From the NCBI GenBank assembly GCA_964487925.1, contig CAZASZ010000023.1:1-29573 (forward strand): a stretch of 29,573 nt of DNA, read 5' to 3'. Source of the stretch: RI-283 sp964487925. GTDB taxonomy: Bacteria; Pseudomonadota; Gammaproteobacteria; SZUA-140. How positions within the stretch are numbered: the stretch's first letter is position 1; each line of letters begins with the position of its first letter. The translations under genes and the position numbers were made by a program. This document shows, in pieces, positions 16,122-23,634 of the stretch. The notes under the pieces were generated by a model. It was not told the DNA's origin and did no database searches. It was given only the letters and a program-made list of their open reading frames with translations.

Positions 16122-16203
16122 ATCAGAGTCCTCGATGACGGGATCCTCTTAAGACCCCGCATCCGAGTTCGCCTCGTCCATATCGACCGGACTAAGCGTT
16201 ATA

Positions 16204-16830
16204 TTACTTAGAGTAAAGCTCAACAATCAGATGTTCGTTGATCTCTGAACCAAGCTCGCTACGCTCAGGAACGGCCTTAAAGACACCCTTCATACCCTTC
16301 GAATCAACATCAACCCAATCGCTGCTCGGCTGCTGTTGCGTGAACTCGATCGAAGACTGAATACGCAGTTGTTTCTGTGCCTTATCGGTCAGCGAGATCT
16401 CATCGCCCTCGGCAACCCGATAGCTAGGAATATTGACCTTCTTGCCGTTCACAAGAACCGAGTTATGACGAACGAGCTGCCGGGCCTCGCTCCTTGAAGC
16501 GCCGAGCCCCATGCGATAGACGACGTTGTCGAGCCGGGTCTCCAATAATTGGAGCAGGATTTCACCGGTAGAACCCTTACGACGGTCAGCCTCGGCATAA
16601 TAACGACGAAACTGTTTTTCCAGCACGCCGTACATCCAACGAACCTTTTGTTTTTCTCTAAGCTGCAGCGCGTAATCGGTAATGCGTGAACGACGCTTAC
16701 CGTGCTGACCCGGCGGAAAGGCGCGATTTTCTATCGCGCACTTGCTAGAAAAACACTTCTCGCCCTTCAGGAAGAGTTTCTCCCCCTGACGACGGCACAT
16801 ACGGCACTTTGCTCCGGAGTATTTAGCCAC
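16204..16830 (-). CDS. rpsD: Ribosomal protein S4 (uS4), four-cysteine zinc-type
   Basis: S4 starts 30S assembly by binding the 5' domain of 16S rRNA. The 208-residue product has the S4 domain with RLDNVVYRMGLG, SRSEARQLVRH and VNGKKVNIPSYRV, and ends INEHLIVELYSK. Unlike E. coli S4, the N-terminus carries four cysteines, C9, C12, C26 and C31 (CRMC and CFSSKC), the arrangement that binds zinc in Thermus S4. In E. coli S4 also represses the alpha operon. It lies 12 bp after rpsK and is followed by the long spacer before rpoA. Confidence 0.98.
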   Translation of the reverse strand: MAKYSGAKCRMCRRQGEKLFLKGEKCFSSKCAIENRAFPPGQHGKRRSRITDYALQLREKQKVRWMYGVLEKQFRRYYAEADRRKGSTGEILLQLLETRLDNVVYRMGLGASRSEARQLVRHNSVLVNGKKVNIPSYRVAEGDEISLTDKAQKQLRIQSSIEFTQQQPSSDWVDVDSKGMKGVFKAVPERSELGSEINEHLIVELYSK

Positions 16831-16842
16831 GTTGATACCTAC

Positions 16843-17235
16843 TTATACACGACGTTTTTTGGGAGGACGGCATCCGTTATGCGGGATCGGAGTCACATCC
16901 AGTATGTTATTGACCGTAAACCCGGAAGCGTTGAGGGCGCGAATAGCAGACTCGCGTCCCGGACCAGGTCCGTTGACCTCAACATCCAGGTTCTTCATGC
17001 CAAATTCTTTGACCTTCTCACCGGCCTTCTCGGCAGCTACCTGGGCAGCGAACGGGGTACTCTTTCTAGACCCACGAAACCCGGAGCCGCCTGCGGAGGC
17101 CCAGGCCAGGGTATTGCCCTGACGATCACTAATAGTGACGATCGTATTGTTGAAAGAGGCGTGCACATGAGCCACGCCATCCGCGATATTCTTCTTGACG
17201 CGCTTACGCGTCTTGCCAGCTGTAGGCTTTGCCAT
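16843..17235 (-). CDS. rpsK: Ribosomal protein S11 (uS11)
   Basis: S11 lies on the platform of the 30S subunit near the E site. From the ATG at 17235 the product is 130 residues, beside 129 in E. coli. Conserved segments include GVAHVHASFNNTIVTISDRQG, here split as GVAHVHASFNNT and IVTISDRQGN, then GFRGSRKSTPFAAQ and the ending IPHNGCRPPKKRRV. The frame extends five codons to a TTG, but GGA sits inside that extension and serves the ATG. It is 24 bp after rpsM. Confidence 0.97.
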   Translation of the reverse strand: MAKPTAGKTRKRVKKNIADGVAHVHASFNNTIVTISDRQGNTLAWASAGGSGFRGSRKSTPFAAQVAAEKAGEKVKEFGMKNLDVEVNGPGPGRESAIRALNASGFTVNNILDVTPIPHNGCRPPKKRRV

Positions 17236-17259
17236 AGAACTATAATCCAATAATGTTGT

Positions 17260-17616
17260 TTATTTTCTAATGGGTTTGCGCGGTCCCTTTCGGGTCCGGG
17301 CATTTGTTTTGGTTCGTTGACCACGCAACGGCAGGCCACGTCTATGGCGGATACCACGATAACAACCGAGGTCCATAAGACGTTTGATATTCATCGACAC
17401 TTCGCGACGAAGATCACCTTCCACAATGAACTTACCGACTTCGTCACGCAGGGTCTCGAGCTCACCCTCGGCGAGGTCCTTAACCTTGGTCGTTTTATCG
17501 ATCTTCGACGACTCACAGATCTGCTGAGCACGCGTCTGCCCGATACCGTATATCGAGGTCAGGGCGATGACCACATGCTTGTTTACTGGGATATTGATTC
17601 CCGCAATACGCGCCAT
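17260..17616 (-). CDS. rpsM: Ribosomal protein S13 (uS13)
   Basis: S13 sits in the 30S head and contacts L5 and P-site tRNA. The 118-residue product begins MARIAGINIPVNKHVVIAL and has the helix-hairpin-helix region SIYGIGQTRAQQIC, the DLGCYRGIRHRRGLPLRGQ segment, and the basic tail TNARTRKGPRKPIRK. It is the first gene of the alpha operon, with a promoter 44-72 bp upstream. Confidence 0.98.
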   Translation of the reverse strand: MARIAGINIPVNKHVVIALTSIYGIGQTRAQQICESSKIDKTTKVKDLAEGELETLRDEVGKFIVEGDLRREVSMNIKRLMDLGCYRGIRHRRGLPLRGQRTKTNARTRKGPRKPIRK

Positions 17617-17659
17617 TACTTACTCCAAATGAATGATATCCGGCCCGGAAAAACTGGCA

Positions 17660-17688
17660 ATTCTATCGCCTATTCACCGATAAGGCAA
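17660..17688 (-). promoter_or_regulatory. Sigma-70 promoter of the alpha operon
   Basis: On the minus strand TTGCCT (17688-17683) and TAGAAT (17665-17660) are separated by exactly 17 bp. Transcription would begin near 17654, giving a leader of about 38 nt before rpsM. The position between rpmJ and rpsM is where the E. coli alpha operon promoter lies. Confidence 0.7.
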
Positions 17689-17709
17689 GACCTTATATTC
17701 TAGACTCGA

Positions 17710-17823
17710 TTAACCCTGCCGCTGTTTATGTCGGGCGTCCTTGCAGATAACGCGAACAGCACCCTTACGACGAATGACTTTACAGTTGCGACACATTTTC
17801 TTTACCGATGCTCTGACTTTCAT
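17710..17823 (-). CDS. rpmJ: Ribosomal protein L36 (bL36), zinc-binding form
   Basis: A 37-codon gene: it starts MKVRASVKKMC and ends ARHKQRQG. Cys11, Cys14, Cys27 and His32 make the zinc ribbon of the C+ form of L36. L36 binds 23S rRNA in the large subunit. It follows secY by 45 bp and closes the spc operon, as in E. coli. A small hairpin (17843-17862) lies just upstream. Confidence 0.97.
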   Translation of the reverse strand: MKVRASVKKMCRNCKVIRRKGAVRVICKDARHKQRQG

Positions 17824-17842
17824 ATCAATGCTCCAAATAGTC

Positions 17843-17862
17843 TCCGCCAGCTATTCGGCGGA
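17843..17862 (-). other. Hairpin between secY and rpmJ
   Basis: TCCGCC (17843-17848) and GGCGGA (17857-17862) form a 6-bp perfect stem with an 8-nt loop in the 45-bp spacer. No T-run follows. It may affect processing or rpmJ translation. Confidence 0.35.
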
Positions 17863-17868
17863 ATTCAA

Positions 17869-19203
17869 TTAGCTTTTTCCGTGTAACTTAGATTTCTTCA
17901 AAAGGCCATCATACTGATGCGACATCATATGGGCTTGTATTTGCGCCATGACGTCCATGACCACGACCACGATAATTAGCAGCGAAGTCCCACCGAAATA
18001 GAACGGTACGTTCCAATATACGATCAGGAACTGCGGTAGCAGACACACGGCCGTGATATACATAGAACCGACCAGGGTCAGGCGCGTCATGACCGAATCA
18101 ATATATTTGGCGGTCTGTACACCGGGACGCACACCCGGTACAAAGGCGCCGGACTTCTTCAGGTTCTCGGCTGTCTCGTTCGGATTGAACTGCAGTGCCG
18201 TATAGAAGAAACAAAAGAATACGATCGCCGCCGAAAAAACCACTATGTAAAGCGGTTGTCCCGGGGACAACGTATTGGCGATGTCCTTGACCCAAGTCAT
18301 CCCTTCTGTGTTGCCGAACCAGCTACCCAGCGTCGACGGAAACAGTATGATCGACGAAGCGAAGATGGGCGGAATAACACCGGCCATGTTCAATTTCAGA
18401 GGCAAATGGCTCGTCTGCCCGGCATAGACCCGGCGACCTTGTTGCCGTTTCGCGTAGTTAACGGTAATCCGCCGCTGCGCTCGCTCCACGTAAACAACGA
18501 ACGCCGTCACAAGCACTGATAGAACCAGCAAGGCCAACACGATCAAGGCGTGAAGTTCCCCTGTACGAGCCAGCTCAAGCGTACCCGCGATCGCCTTAGG
18601 CAGACCGACGACGATACCCGCGAAGATGATCATCGAGATACCGTTGCCGATACCCCTTTCCGTAACCTGTTCGCCCAGCCACATCAGGAACATCGTCCCC
18701 GTCATCAACGACACCACGGCCGTAATCCGGAAGACCCAACCCGGATCAATCACGACCTGTACGACACCGATGCGTTGACTCTCAAGTGCAATCGCAATAC
18801 CGAGTGCCTGAAAAGCTGCCAGCGCCACCGTCAGGTACCGCGTGTACTCAGACAGTTTTCGTCGGCCCGATTCCCCTTCCTTCTTCAACTGCTCCAGAGG
18901 TGGATAGACCGATGACAGCAGCTGAATGATGATGGATGCGGAAATATATGGCATGACACTAAGGGCAAATATCGAAAGACGCCCCAGCGCACCACCGGAA
19001 AACATATTGAACATATCCAGGATTGTGCCGCGTTGCTGTTCGAACAGTGATGCCAGCGCCCCCGGATCAATACCCGGAACAGGTATGAATGTACCAAGCC
19101 GGAATACGCACAACGCCCCCAGCAGAAACAGGAGGCGCTGTTTGAGCTCGGTGAGACCGCCCGTCGCCGCCCCGCCGCCAGCCATGGATCGAGTCCCAGC
19201 CAA
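17869..19203 (-). CDS. secY: SecY, protein translocase channel
   Basis: SecY is the membrane channel of the Sec translocase. The product of 444 residues has ten hydrophobic segments and close family matches such as FNMFSGGALGRLSIFAL, MPYISASIIIQLL, GTMFLMWLGEQVTERGIGNG and NYAKRQQGRRVYAGQTSHLP. The start is either TTG at 19203, which has GAGGA 5 nt upstream and gives an E. coli-like N-terminal length, or ATG at 19185, which has GGGA 8 nt upstream. The TTG lies one base after the rplO stop, so coupling is likely. Confidence 0.97.
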   Translation of the reverse strand: MAGTRSMAGGGAATGGLTELKQRLLFLLGALCVFRLGTFIPVPGIDPGALASLFEQQRGTILDMFNMFSGGALGRLSIFALSVMPYISASIIIQLLSSVYPPLEQLKKEGESGRRKLSEYTRYLTVALAAFQALGIAIALESQRIGVVQVVIDPGWVFRITAVVSLMTGTMFLMWLGEQVTERGIGNGISMIIFAGIVVGLPKAIAGTLELARTGELHALIVLALLVLSVLVTAFVVYVERAQRRITVNYAKRQQGRRVYAGQTSHLPLKLNMAGVIPPIFASSIILFPSTLGSWFGNTEGMTWVKDIANTLSPGQPLYIVVFSAAIVFFCFFYTALQFNPNETAENLKKSGAFVPGVRPGVQTAKYIDSVMTRLTLVGSMYITAVCLLPQFLIVYWNVPFYFGGTSLLIIVVVVMDVMAQIQAHMMSHQYDGLLKKSKLHGKS

Positions 19204-19204
19204 C

Positions 19205-19642
19205 TTAATCCTCTACCTTGCCGCCTGCGGCCTCGATTGCGGCGCGAGCGCCTTTAGTGGCAAGCACGCCGGCTGATACCGTTACAGCACGGCCGATCTC
19301 GCCGGAGGCGATGATCCGCGCGGTCCGGGTCTGAATGGGAACGACATTGGCAGCCTTCAAAGCGTCCAGGTCGATCGTCCCGGCCTCGATCTTATCGATC
19401 TCGGACAGGCGAACCTCTGCGACATAGCGGCCCACTCTGGAACTAAAGCCAACCTTAGGCAGACGGCGCTGCAAGGGCATCTGTCCACCCTCAAAGCCCA
19501 CCTTATGAAAACCACCGGAACGGGAATGCTGACCCTTGTGGCCGCGGCCACACGTCTTGCCGAACCCACAGCCGATACCTCGGCCAACCCGACGCGCCGC
19601 GGTCTTAGAACCCTCAGCGGGCTTAATCGTATTCAGTCTCAT
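19205..19642 (-). CDS. rplO: Ribosomal protein L15 (uL15)
   Basis: L15 is a late-assembly protein at the base of the central protuberance. The 145-residue product begins MRLNTIKPAEGSKTAARRVG, followed by the glycine- and basic-rich stretch GKTCGRGHKGQHSRSGG and the globular C-terminal half ending AAIEAAGGKVED. It is 2 bp after rpmD and 1 bp before the secY start. Confidence 0.97.
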   Translation of the reverse strand: MRLNTIKPAEGSKTAARRVGRGIGCGFGKTCGRGHKGQHSRSGGFHKVGFEGGQMPLQRRLPKVGFSSRVGRYVAEVRLSEIDKIEAGTIDLDALKAANVVPIQTRTARIIASGEIGRAVTVSAGVLATKGARAAIEAAGGKVED

Positions 19643-19644
19643 GA

Positions 19645-19833
19645 TCAGGCTTCCTCACACTTAACCATATAGGAGATCTTGTTGATCATCCCACGGACCG
19701 CCGGAGTATCCTCTACTTCAACGGTATGATGCATTCGGCGCAGTCCAAGGCCGGCAACGCAGGCCCGATGCGCAGCCAAACGGCCGTAACGCGAGCGTAC
19801 TAACGTGACCTTCAGCGTCTTCTTCTTGACCAT
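19645..19833 (-). CDS. rpmD: Ribosomal protein L30 (uL30)
   Basis: The 62-residue product has the L30 ferredoxin-like pattern: KTLKVTLVRSRYGR, AGLGLRRMHHTVEVEDTPAVRGMINKIS in two adjoining parts, then YMVKCEEA. L30 binds 23S rRNA domain II. It is 6 bp after rpsE and 2 bp before rplO. Length is normal. Confidence 0.96.
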   Translation of the reverse strand: MVKKKTLKVTLVRSRYGRLAAHRACVAGLGLRRMHHTVEVEDTPAVRGMINKISYMVKCEEA

Positions 19834-19839
19834 TTCCTA

Positions 19840-20349
19840 TTACCCCAAAATTTCGTCGACGGTTTTGCCACGTTTCCGGGCCACGTCCTCAGGACTATTC
19901 ATGGCCTCAAGGCCATTGATCGTCGCCAGAATGATATTAATCGGGTTCGTGGTAGAACCGACACATTTGGCCAGGACGTCACGGACGCCCACGACCTCAA
20001 AAACAGCGCGCATCGCACCACCGGCGATAATGCCAGTACCCTGAGAGGCAGGCTGCATGTGAACGCGAGCGGCGCCATGCCTAGACTCCACCGGATACTG
20101 CAGGGTGACGCCATTGAGCTTGATCTGACGCATATTCGCGCGCGCCTGCGCCATAGCCTTTTGAATCGCCACCGGAACCTCACGAGCCTTGGCGTTGCCG
20201 AAGCCGATACGGCCCTTTCCGTCGCCGACTACTGTCAGCGCCGAAAAACCAAACTGGCGTCCACCCTTGACGACCTTGGCAACCCGTCGCACCGCGACAA
20301 GTTTTTCCTGAAGATCATCAGCATTATCGTTTTTCATCATCCTGGCCAT
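19840..20349 (-). CDS. rpsE: Ribosomal protein S5 (uS5)
   Basis: S5 helps keep decoding accuracy and forms part of the mRNA entry site. The 169-residue product has the double-stranded-RNA-binding-like N-domain with KGGRQFGFSALTVVGDGKGR and GFGNAKAREVPVAIQKA, and the C-domain with GTGIIAGGAMRAVFEVVGV and NPINIILATINGLEAM. AGGA lies 7 nt before the chosen ATG. It follows rplR by 14 bp. Confidence 0.98.
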   Translation of the reverse strand: MARMMKNDNADDLQEKLVAVRRVAKVVKGGRQFGFSALTVVGDGKGRIGFGNAKAREVPVAIQKAMAQARANMRQIKLNGVTLQYPVESRHGAARVHMQPASQGTGIIAGGAMRAVFEVVGVRDVLAKCVGSTTNPINIILATINGLEAMNSPEDVARKRGKTVDEILG

Positions 20350-20363
20350 AACTAATCCTGCCT

Positions 20364-20720
20364 TTAGAATTTGAGGCCGTTTTCACGCGCGGCATCCGCC
20401 AGCGCCTTGATACGACCATGATATTTGAATCCGGACCGGTCAAAGGCCACCTCGGACAGACCTGCGGCCACTGCTTTCTCGGCAACAACCTTACCGACGG
20501 CGCTGGCAGCGGACACGTTGCCCGTATAACCCTCGATCGCAGTGCGAACGTCTGCATCAAGTGTGCTGGCGCTGGCGACAATGCGGTCGCCCTCAGGGGC
20601 GATCACCTGTGCGTAAATATGACGCGGGGTGCGAAACACACACAAACGATGCGCGCCAATCCGTTTAATCGTTGCACGAGCGCGGCGCGCCCTGCGTAAT
20701 CTAGTTTGTTTCTTATCCAC
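20364..20720 (-). CDS. rplR: Ribosomal protein L18 (uL18)
   Basis: L18 binds 5S rRNA together with L5. From GTG at 20720 the product is 118 residues, starting MDKKQTRLRRARRAR, which lines up with the E. coli start (MDKKSARIRRATRAR). AGGTGG lies 5 nt upstream. Another GTG at 20729, touching the rplF stop, would add three residues. Later segments FRTPRHIYAQVIAPEGD and FDRSGFKYHGRIKALADAA are standard. Confidence 0.97.
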   Translation of the reverse strand: MDKKQTRLRRARRARATIKRIGAHRLCVFRTPRHIYAQVIAPEGDRIVASASTLDADVRTAIEGYTGNVSAASAVGKVVAEKAVAAGLSEVAFDRSGFKYHGRIKALADAARENGLKF

Positions 20721-20725
20721 TGCGG

Positions 20726-20731
20726 CCACCT
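20726..20731 (-). promoter_or_regulatory. Ribosome binding site of rplR
   Basis: AGGTGG on the minus strand, 5 nt before the GTG at 20720. It overlaps the rplF stop codon and decides between two GTG starts. Confidence 0.6.
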
Positions 20732-21263
20732 ACTTCTTCTTGGCTTCTTTTCTAACCACGATCTCGTCCGAGTAACGGACGCCCTTACCCTTGTAGGGCT
20801 CTGGCGGACGATAGCGACGAATGTTGGCAGCTGCCTGCCCAACCTTCTGCTTATCCACACCCTTGACGACGACCTCGGTCTGACTCGGGGTTTCGATCTC
20901 TATCCCTTCAGGAACTGCGTAATCGATCGGATGCGAATAGCCTAGAGTAAGGTTAAGGACCTTGCCCTTGGCTTGGGCGCGGTAACCGACACCGATCAGC
21001 GTCAGGCGTTTTTCAAAACCCTCAGCCACACCTTGCACCATATTGCTGACAAGGGCGCGAGTCGTCCCCGCCATGGCGTGAGAGGCCTTGGAGTCTTCCG
21101 CTTGGGCGAACGTCAGGACATTGTCTTCCTGATTGACATTCACCGCGTTGTGAATGGTGTGCTCAAGCTTGCCCTTGGTCCCTGATACAGTCATCTTTCG
21201 ATCACTGATCGCGACGGTCACGCCCTTGGGCAGCACTACCGGATTATTTGCGATTCTAGACAT
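20730..21263 (-). CDS. rplF: Ribosomal protein L6 (uL6)
   Basis: L6 lies near the GTPase-associated centre of the 50S subunit. The 177-residue product has the two related L6 domains: MSRIANNPVVLPKGVTVAIS at the start, TLIGVGYRAQAKGKVLNLTLG in the middle (20 residues of it shown as two parts: TLIGVGYRAQ, AKGKVLNLTLG), and the C-terminal signature PPEPYKGKGVRYSDE. It is 25 bp after rpsH and directly abuts rplR. Confidence 0.97.
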   Translation of the reverse strand: MSRIANNPVVLPKGVTVAISDRKMTVSGTKGKLEHTIHNAVNVNQEDNVLTFAQAEDSKASHAMAGTTRALVSNMVQGVAEGFEKRLTLIGVGYRAQAKGKVLNLTLGYSHPIDYAVPEGIEIETPSQTEVVVKGVDKQKVGQAAANIRRYRPPEPYKGKGVRYSDEIVVRKEAKKK

Positions 21264-21288
21264 GGTACTGTTCTACGCTATTAATATG

Positions 21289-21684
21289 TTAAGAAACGAA
21301 ACAAAGGACTTCACCGCCATGGCCCGAGGCACGGGCGGCGCGATCAGTCATAACCCCTTTCGAGGTAGAGACGATGGCGATGCCAAGCCCACCCATAACC
21401 TTGGGCAGACTGTCCTTCCCCCTATACGCGCGCAGACCTGGGCGGCTGAAGCGTTTCAGGCTGCTAATAACGGGCTTACCTTCAAAATACTTGAGCTGAA
21501 TAGTGAGCGTGGGCTTGCCTTCCGCTTCAGCAGTGGCATAACCGACGATATAACCCTCATCCTGCAGGACCTTCGCAATTGCGACCTTCTGCTTGGAAAG
21601 CGGCATCGAAACGGTCTCTTTTTCCGAGTGATAGGCATTACGGATACGCGTGAGCATATCGGAAATGGGGTCAGTCATTGTCAT
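21289..21684 (-). CDS. rpsH: Ribosomal protein S8 (uS8)
   Basis: S8 binds the central domain of 16S rRNA and in E. coli also represses the spc operon at the rplE start. The 131-residue product begins MTMTDPISDMLTRIRNAY, matching the E. coli N-terminus, and ends with VSTSKGVMTDRAARASGHGG and CFVS. An internal ATG two codons later is possible. It lies 43 bp after rpsN. Confidence 0.97.
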   Translation of the reverse strand: MTMTDPISDMLTRIRNAYHSEKETVSMPLSKQKVAIAKVLQDEGYIVGYATAEAEGKPTLTIQLKYFEGKPVISSLKRFSRPGLRAYRGKDSLPKVMGGLGIAIVSTSKGVMTDRAARASGHGGEVLCFVS

Positions 21685-21727
21685 AATAATTCAGCTCTTT
21701 CTAAAAGGTTGCTCGTGATTACTCGCT

Positions 21728-22033
21728 TTACCAACTGGCCTTAACCAGACCGGGTACTTGCCCCGCCATGGCGGCCTTGCGCAGCTTGTTCCGGCCCAAA
21801 CCAAACTTACGGTAGAAACCGTGCGGGCGCCCGCTCAGTCGGCAGCGGCTACGCATGCGGCAAGGGCTGGCGTCACGCGGCAAGGCATGAAAGGCCTTCC
21901 ATGCAACGGCCTTGTCCTCTTGGGAACTCTCCGCGCTGTTGATGATAGCTTTGAGTTCCGCACGCTTGGCAGCGTACTTCTTGACGGTTTCTGCCCGCTT
22001 GAGATCGCGGTTGATCATGGATTTCTTTGCCAT
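21728..22033 (-). CDS. rpsN: Ribosomal protein S14 (uS14), long form
   Basis: S14 sits in the 30S head. The 101-residue product is the long, zinc-independent form: it begins MAKKSMINRDLKRAE and carries RCRLSGRPHGFYRKFGLGRN and the ending VPGLVKASW. Two cysteines remain (PCRMRSRC), not the four of the short zinc form. It follows rplE by 11 bp. Confidence 0.97.
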   Translation of the reverse strand: MAKKSMINRDLKRAETVKKYAAKRAELKAIINSAESSQEDKAVAWKAFHALPRDASPCRMRSRCRLSGRPHGFYRKFGLGRNKLRKAAMAGQVPGLVKASW

Positions 22034-22044
22034 TGCTCTCTACC

Positions 22045-22584
22045 TTAGTTCCTGAAGGGGAAGTTGAAGGCTTCAAGCAGCGCCTTGCCTTCTTCGTCGT
22101 TCTTTGCGGTCGTGGTGATCGTGATATCCAAACCCCGAAGCGCGTCGATTTTATCGTAGTCGATTTCGGGAAAGATAATCTGCTCGCGAACACCCATGCT
22201 GTAGTTGCCGCGCCCGTCAAACGCCTTTCCGTTAAGACCACGAAAATCGCGGATACGCGGAATCGCGATGGTCACCAGACGCTCGAGGAATTCATACATC
22301 CGCTCGCGACGCAGCGTGACCTTACAGCCCAGGGGCCAACCCTCACGGATCTTGAAGCCGGCGATGGACTTTCGTGCATAGGTCGTAATCGGCGACTGCC
22401 CACAGATGGCGGCCATCTCTTTCTTTGCGGCTTCGACAACCTTTTTGTCCGTGATCGCCTCACCGAGCCCCATGTTCAGGGTGATCTTCTCGATCTTTGG
22501 GATCTCCATCACGCTCTTATATGCGAAGCGCTCGCGCAGCTTAGGCGCGACTTCATCAGTGTAATGCTGCTTGAAACTTGTCAT
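22045..22584 (-). CDS. rplE: Ribosomal protein L5 (uL5)
   Basis: L5 binds 5S rRNA and contacts S13 across the subunit bridge. The 179-residue product has EIPKIEKITLNMGLGEA, ARKSIAGFKIREGWPLGCKV in the middle region, and GRGNYSMGVREQIIFPEIDY with the ending ALLEAFNFPFRN. These match the family throughout. It is 19 bp after rplX. Confidence 0.98.
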   Translation of the reverse strand: MTSFKQHYTDEVAPKLRERFAYKSVMEIPKIEKITLNMGLGEAITDKKVVEAAKKEMAAICGQSPITTYARKSIAGFKIREGWPLGCKVTLRRERMYEFLERLVTIAIPRIRDFRGLNGKAFDGRGNYSMGVREQIIFPEIDYDKIDALRGLDITITTTAKNDEEGKALLEAFNFPFRN

Positions 22585-22603
22585 GACTTATAAGACCTAC
22601 TGT

Positions 22604-22921
22604 TCAGCTATCCAGGACTTCGTTATTGGATTTGAAAAAACGCACCTTCTTACCATCCTCGAGGACGCGAAAACCGACACGATCGGCCTTCTTGGTCACC
22701 GGGTTGAAATGGGCGATATTGGAGACGTGAATCGCGGACTCCTTCTCGACAATCCCACCAGCTACGCCACGATTGGGATTCGGCTTTGTATGACGTTTGA
22801 CCATGGCTACGTTCTCGACGATAACCTTTTCATCCGTCAGGACGCGCGTGATGTTACCGCGTTTACCCTTATCCCGTCCCGTCGTGACGATGACGTCATC
22901 ATTCTTTCTAAATTTACGCAT
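22604..22921 (-). CDS. rplX: Ribosomal protein L24 (uL24)
   Basis: L24 starts 50S assembly on the 5' part of 23S rRNA. The 105-residue product has the KOW motif near the start (DDVIVTTGRDKGKRGNITRV) and the NPNRGVAGGIVEKESAIHVS segment. It lies 26 bp after rplN, in the normal spc order. Confidence 0.97.
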   Translation of the reverse strand: MRKFRKNDDVIVTTGRDKGKRGNITRVLTDEKVIVENVAMVKRHTKPNPNRGVAGGIVEKESAIHVSNIAHFNPVTKKADRVGFRVLEDGKKVRFFKSNNEVLDS

Positions 22922-22947
22922 GGCGCTTTCCTACCCTTATAATCCGA

Positions 22948-23316
22948 TTACAGCACTTCAGGTGCGAGTGAAATGATCTTCATGAACTGCTCGGTACGCA
23001 GCTCCCTCGTGACGGGACCGAATATGCGCGTGCCGATCGGCTGTTTCTGGCTGTTAAGCAGCACAGCGGCATTGTTGTCGAAACGGATCTTCGACCCATC
23101 ATTGCGGCGCACACCGTGACAGGTACGCACGACAACGGCGTTATAGACCTCGCCCTTCTTGACCTTACCCCGCGGGATGGCCTCCTTGACGCTGACCTTG
23201 ATGATGTCGCCGATGCCAGCATAACGACGATGCGACCCGCCCAGCACTTTGATGCACTGAACCCTACGTGCCCCGCTGTTGTCGGCAACATCGAGATTTG
23301 TTTGCATCTGTATCAT
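22948..23316 (-). CDS. rplN: Ribosomal protein L14 (uL14)
   Basis: L14 forms an intersubunit bridge. The 122-residue product begins MIQMQTNLDVADNSGARRV and has GGSHRRYAGIGDIIKVSVKE, AIPRGKVKKGEVY and the ending FMKIISLAPEVL. AGGAG lies about 10 nt upstream of the ATG. It is the first gene of the spc operon, with a promoter 28-57 bp upstream. Confidence 0.98.
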   Translation of the reverse strand: MIQMQTNLDVADNSGARRVQCIKVLGGSHRRYAGIGDIIKVSVKEAIPRGKVKKGEVYNAVVVRTCHGVRRNDGSKIRFDNNAAVLLNSQKQPIGTRIFGPVTRELRTEQFMKIISLAPEVL

Positions 23317-23343
23317 TGTTCTCTATCTCCTGAAAGCCGCCCG

Positions 23344-23373
23344 ATCATACACGAACGGCAGCACCACTGTCAT
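23344..23373 (-). promoter_or_regulatory. Sigma-70 promoter of the spc operon
   Basis: On the minus strand ATGACA (23373-23368) and TATGAT (23349-23344) are 18 bp apart; each matches its consensus in five of six positions. The -35 element abuts the rpsQ stop. Transcription would start near 23337, about 20 nt before rplN. E. coli has its spc promoter in the same place. Confidence 0.75.
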
Positions 23374-23634
23374 TCAGACGGATCGCTCGAGCACTTCCAC
23401 TAGCCGCCAGGTCTTTGACTTGGACACGGGACGGCATTGCTCGACCATAACCTTGTCACCTTCGTTGCAGGTGTTCTCAGCATCATGGGCGTGAACCTTG
23501 GTGGATCGTCTGATATATTTCTTGTAAAGCGGGTGCGCGATTTTACGCTCAATCATCACGGTGATGGTCTTATCCATCTTGTTGCTGACGACCGTACCGA
23601 TCACGGCACGCGCGGGCTGTCTGTCTTCTGTCAT
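23374..23634 (-). CDS. rpsQ: Ribosomal protein S17 (uS17)
   Basis: S17 is a primary 16S rRNA binder. The 86-residue product has the OB-fold pattern GTVVSNKMDKTITVMIERKI, HPLYKKYIRRSTKVHAHD and the ending SKSKTWRLVEVLERSV. Its ATG overlaps the rpmC stop by 4 bp. It is the last gene of the S10 operon. Confidence 0.97.
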   Translation of the reverse strand: MTEDRQPARAVIGTVVSNKMDKTITVMIERKIAHPLYKKYIRRSTKVHAHDAENTCNEGDKVMVEQCRPVSKSKTWRLVEVLERSV

